This document shows, piece by piece, positions 18,378-20,071 of a DNA stretch of 20,071 nucleotides. The notes below the pieces were generated by a model that was given only the letters and a program-made list of their open reading frames with translations, was not told where the DNA came from and did not search any database. How positions within the stretch are numbered: position 1 is the first letter of the stretch; every line of letters begins with the position of its first letter. Position numbers and translations under genes: made by a program. The stretch comes from a virus. The stretch is from positions 1 to 20,071 of IMG/VR virus record IMGVR_UViG_3300010430_000562; one strand, given 5' to 3'.

Positions 18378-19102
18378 TGGCTATATCTAAAGAAGAGGCG
18401 TTAAGGCGTAGGCAGTTTAGATTCTCCTATAAAGATCTAAAAGCTATGACCTCGCTGCCCGATTCATTTATTAAAGATTACATCGAAGCGCGAGAAGAGG
18501 TGACGACTCTAAATGAAGAAAGCAGCACTCTTCAGGAGCAAGTTGCTGTAAACACACAAACAAACATAGATCAGCAGGACGAAATAGACTCTAACACGTT
18601 AGGCGTTAGCAATAACGCAGACAATATAGCCGCTAACGCCATAGCTATAAGTGATCATATAGGTAACACGGCAGGCGCTCATGCCGCTAGCGCAATCTCT
18701 TATGATGGCACCACTAGCGGCTATACAGCTATCGAGGTGCAAGCGGCCATAGATGAAGGTGCGGCTAACCTAGACACGCATGAGGCGCTAACGGCTGCTC
18801 ATGGTGTAACTGGTGATAATGTGGGTACTGAGGATTATGCGCAAACCGCCATAGGTGGTGCTGTGCTTTTAGCTGACTTGGTGGCCGATGTATCTGCTAC
18901 CACCACAGTCATAGCTACGGCGGACGTGGGCGCGGCTCCCGCCACTTATGACCAAGCTTATGCGGATCAGCAAACCGCTTTAACAAACGAATGTAAGGCC
19001 AAGATTAACTCACTGATTAATAATGATGTATTAGATTTGATCACTCAATTCAACGACCTTCTACAGCAAATGAAGGACGCCAAGCAGATGAATACAGTAT
19101 GA
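18377..19102 (+). CDS. Needle/tail-fibre-like coiled-coil protein (P22 gp26 position), 241 aa
   Basis: It follows gp10 as gp26 does in P22. After a basic N-terminus (EEALRRRQFRFSYKDLKAMT), residues about 35-95 are a trimeric-coil type helix with polar heptads (TTLNEESSTLQEQVAVNTQT; NNADNIAANAIAISDHIG). Residues 95-170 carry fibre-shaft repeats (AISYDGTTSGYTAIEVQAAI; AHGVTGDNVGTEDYAQTAIG). The end is a second helix (ALTNECKAKINSLINNDVLD). Such trimers plug the tail and pierce the outer membrane. Sequence similarity to gp26 is architectural rather than clear. Confidence 0.65.
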   Translation: MAISKEEALRRRQFRFSYKDLKAMTSLPDSFIKDYIEAREEVTTLNEESSTLQEQVAVNTQTNIDQQDEIDSNTLGVSNNADNIAANAIAISDHIGNTAGAHAASAISYDGTTSGYTAIEVQAAIDEGAANLDTHEALTAAHGVTGDNVGTEDYAQTAIGGAVLLADLVADVSATTTVIATADVGAAPATYDQAYADQQTALTNECKAKINSLINNDVLDLITQFNDLLQQMKDAKQMNTV

Positions 19103-19551
19103 GGTTTGAGCTAATAACACCGGATCAAGCGTCGGAAATCATAGACGCTGAGCTTTTAGATAGAATCTCTGATGACTATACGAATGCTGATAATATTAGG
19201 CTTCATAGAGATCACTTATATGTAGGCGTCTTCGGTGATGAGCTAATAGGGTTTATTAGGCTTCATCCTGAAAATAAAACAACAATGACTATCCATATAA
19301 ACATACCGGAAAGGCATAGAGATAAGGCAAAGCAAATGCCTAAGTTGTTTTTCTCTGAGATGAAGAAGAATGCAGCGCCAGAAATTCAAAAGTTTATTTG
19401 TAAGATTCCTGTGATTTATCAGGATGTTTACAATTTTGCGAAGTTCGCGGGCTTTGAAGATGAAGGCTTGGACAAGAAATCAATAATGAAAGGCGGCCAA
19501 CTAATAGACCGCTACATAATGGGTCTACAGAGGAAGGATATAGATGGGTGA
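19099..19551 (+). CDS. GNAT-like phage protein (DUF2824-type), 150 aa
   Basis: Starts in an ATGA overlap with the needle-like gene. Pattern MRFELITPDQASEIIDAELL, HLYVGVFGDELIGFIRLHPE (beta strands of the acetyl-CoA site region), HINIPERHRDKAKQMPKLFF and a C-terminal FAKFAGFEDEG fit small GNAT-fold proteins common in podophage structural regions. The family has the fold, but acetyltransferase activity is unproven. It occupies the P22 gp14 position between needle and gp7. Its end overlaps the next ATG. Confidence 0.65.
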   Translation: MRFELITPDQASEIIDAELLDRISDDYTNADNIRLHRDHLYVGVFGDELIGFIRLHPENKTTMTIHINIPERHRDKAKQMPKLFFSEMKKNAAPEIQKFICKIPVIYQDVYNFAKFAGFEDEGLDKKSIMKGGQLIDRYIMGLQRKDIDG

Positions 19552-20071
19552 TGCAAGCAACGCCTTTGCAGGACTAGAAGATGCGGGTACACAATTGTAC
19601 GGCGGCCTTACGGGTGAGACAGCTTCAGAAGCAGCTAAAGATGCGGCCGGAATAAGCGCCGAGGCTCAGCGAGAGGCATTGGACTACCTAATGCAGACTG
19701 AAGCAATGCCACAAGCTTTCCGCGAGGGCGCTCTCAGTCAGCTAGGTGCGTATTACGGAATTGGCCTAACTCCTCAATTGGATGCCGCCGGAAACCCTAC
19801 AGGACAGTATGATTTCAGCCAGATTGATCCTACACGCCCAACACAAGAGCAGCAGATAGCTCAAGCCAAAGATAGCGCGCTTTACCAATCCATTTTAGGT
19901 GGTCGAGAAGCTGGTGAAGAGTCCTTAGCTAGACGAGCAACAGCGTCGGGCGGGGGTCTTCGTGGCGGCGCGACAACATCAAGTTTAATTAATTACAACA
20001 CCCAACTTCAAAATGAAGCACTTATGCAATCGTTTGGGCAGCAACAACAGCAAGAGCAGCAGCGACTAGCA
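19544..20071 (+). CDS. DNA-ejection (internal virion) protein, P22 gp7-like, N-terminal part (partial)
   Basis: The ATG at 19544 has GGAAGGAT upstream and overlaps the previous stop. The frame stays open through 176 codons to the window end. The sequence is Ala/Gly/Gln-rich: a small-residue N-terminus (NAFAGLEDAGTQLYGGLTGE), a helical middle (EAQREALDYLMQTEAMPQAF), then a segment (ESLARRATASGGGLRGGATT) typical of gp7/p32-like DNA transfer proteins, where arginines and glycines precede NYNTQLQNEAL. These proteins are packed in the head and ejected to form a channel across the envelope. Confidence 0.75.
   Translation, partial: MGDASNAFAGLEDAGTQLYGGLTGETASEAAKDAAGISAEAQREALDYLMQTEAMPQAFREGALSQLGAYYGIGLTPQLDAAGNPTGQYDFSQIDPTRPTQEQQIAQAKDSALYQSILGGREAGEESLARRATASGGGLRGGATTSSLINYNTQLQNEALMQSFGQQQQQEQQRLA

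Noticed and set aside
1-20071. CRISPR array, tRNA gene, insertion sequence, phage integrase or integron integrase
   Set aside because: No regularly spaced long direct repeats, recognisable tRNA sequence, transposase or tyrosine-recombinase motif was found by reading. Cassette mobilisation would need an integrase from elsewhere.

Overview
The window is part of a tailed phage genome (free phage or prophage) with a P22-like short-tail virion module. The order terminase small subunit, terminase large subunit, portal, scaffold, coat, gp4-like tail accessory factor, gp10-like stabilisation protein, needle-like coiled-coil protein, GNAT-like protein and gp7-like ejection protein follows P22 head and tail synteny. 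Several products match their P22 counterparts in length and motifs (portal 715 aa, coat 425 aa, gp10-like 482 aa). A lambda-like replication block (winged-helix initiator-like gene, HNH nuclease, lambda P-like helicase loader) lies upstream. Gene style, overlaps and Shine-Dalgarno sequences suggest a gammaproteobacterial host, plausibly marine, but this is inference. No integrase, CI/Cro repressor, endolysin or tRNA was recognised.

Layout. Positions 1-1136 hold the end of an early operon of small genes on the plus strand. It converges on a short minus-strand operon (1258-1703), made of a 64-aa gene and an apparently broken gene of a small phage family with a conserved RENxxxxTxLEEA...RGVEGT motif. 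A divergent promoter region (about 1740-1957) separates that operon from the rightward replication block (1958-4823): winged-helix protein, iteron-like repeats with AT-rich DNA, HNH nuclease, (p)ppGpp-hydrolase-like HD protein, ribbon-helix-helix/replication protein, and P-like helicase loader. Positions 5338-7971 hold a dense chain of small overlapping genes, including an Rmf-like protein, an AP2-like protein, a coiled-coil protein, lysine-rich peptides and membrane proteins that may belong to lysis. A terminator at 7989-8010 closes this block. The structural genes run from 8046 past the end of the window.

The most unusual feature lies between the P-like gene and the next gene (4818-5329). 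Two small genes are packaged exactly like integron gene cassettes. Each unit begins at G^TTRNNN, and the first bases of each unit are perfectly complementary to a box at its own far end that contains the ORF stop codon (10 bp for cassette 1, 9 bp for cassette 2). Each is followed by an attC-like imperfect hairpin with bases bulged on one arm only. The two cassettes together split a third attC-like site whose outer boxes (TTATAAC at 4818 and GTTATAA at 5323) are also complementary. This implies insertion of cassettes 1 and 2 into a resident attC-like site directly behind the replication gene. No integron integrase lies in the window, so a host integrase acting in trans is the likely source.

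How the genes work together. The early block probably starts replication (initiator binding iterons, P-like protein loading host helicase) and carries host-modulating accessory genes (HD hydrolase, Rmf-like protein, the broken possible anti-CBASS gene, cassette genes). The late block packages DNA into a P22-type capsid and builds the short tail and ejection apparatus.
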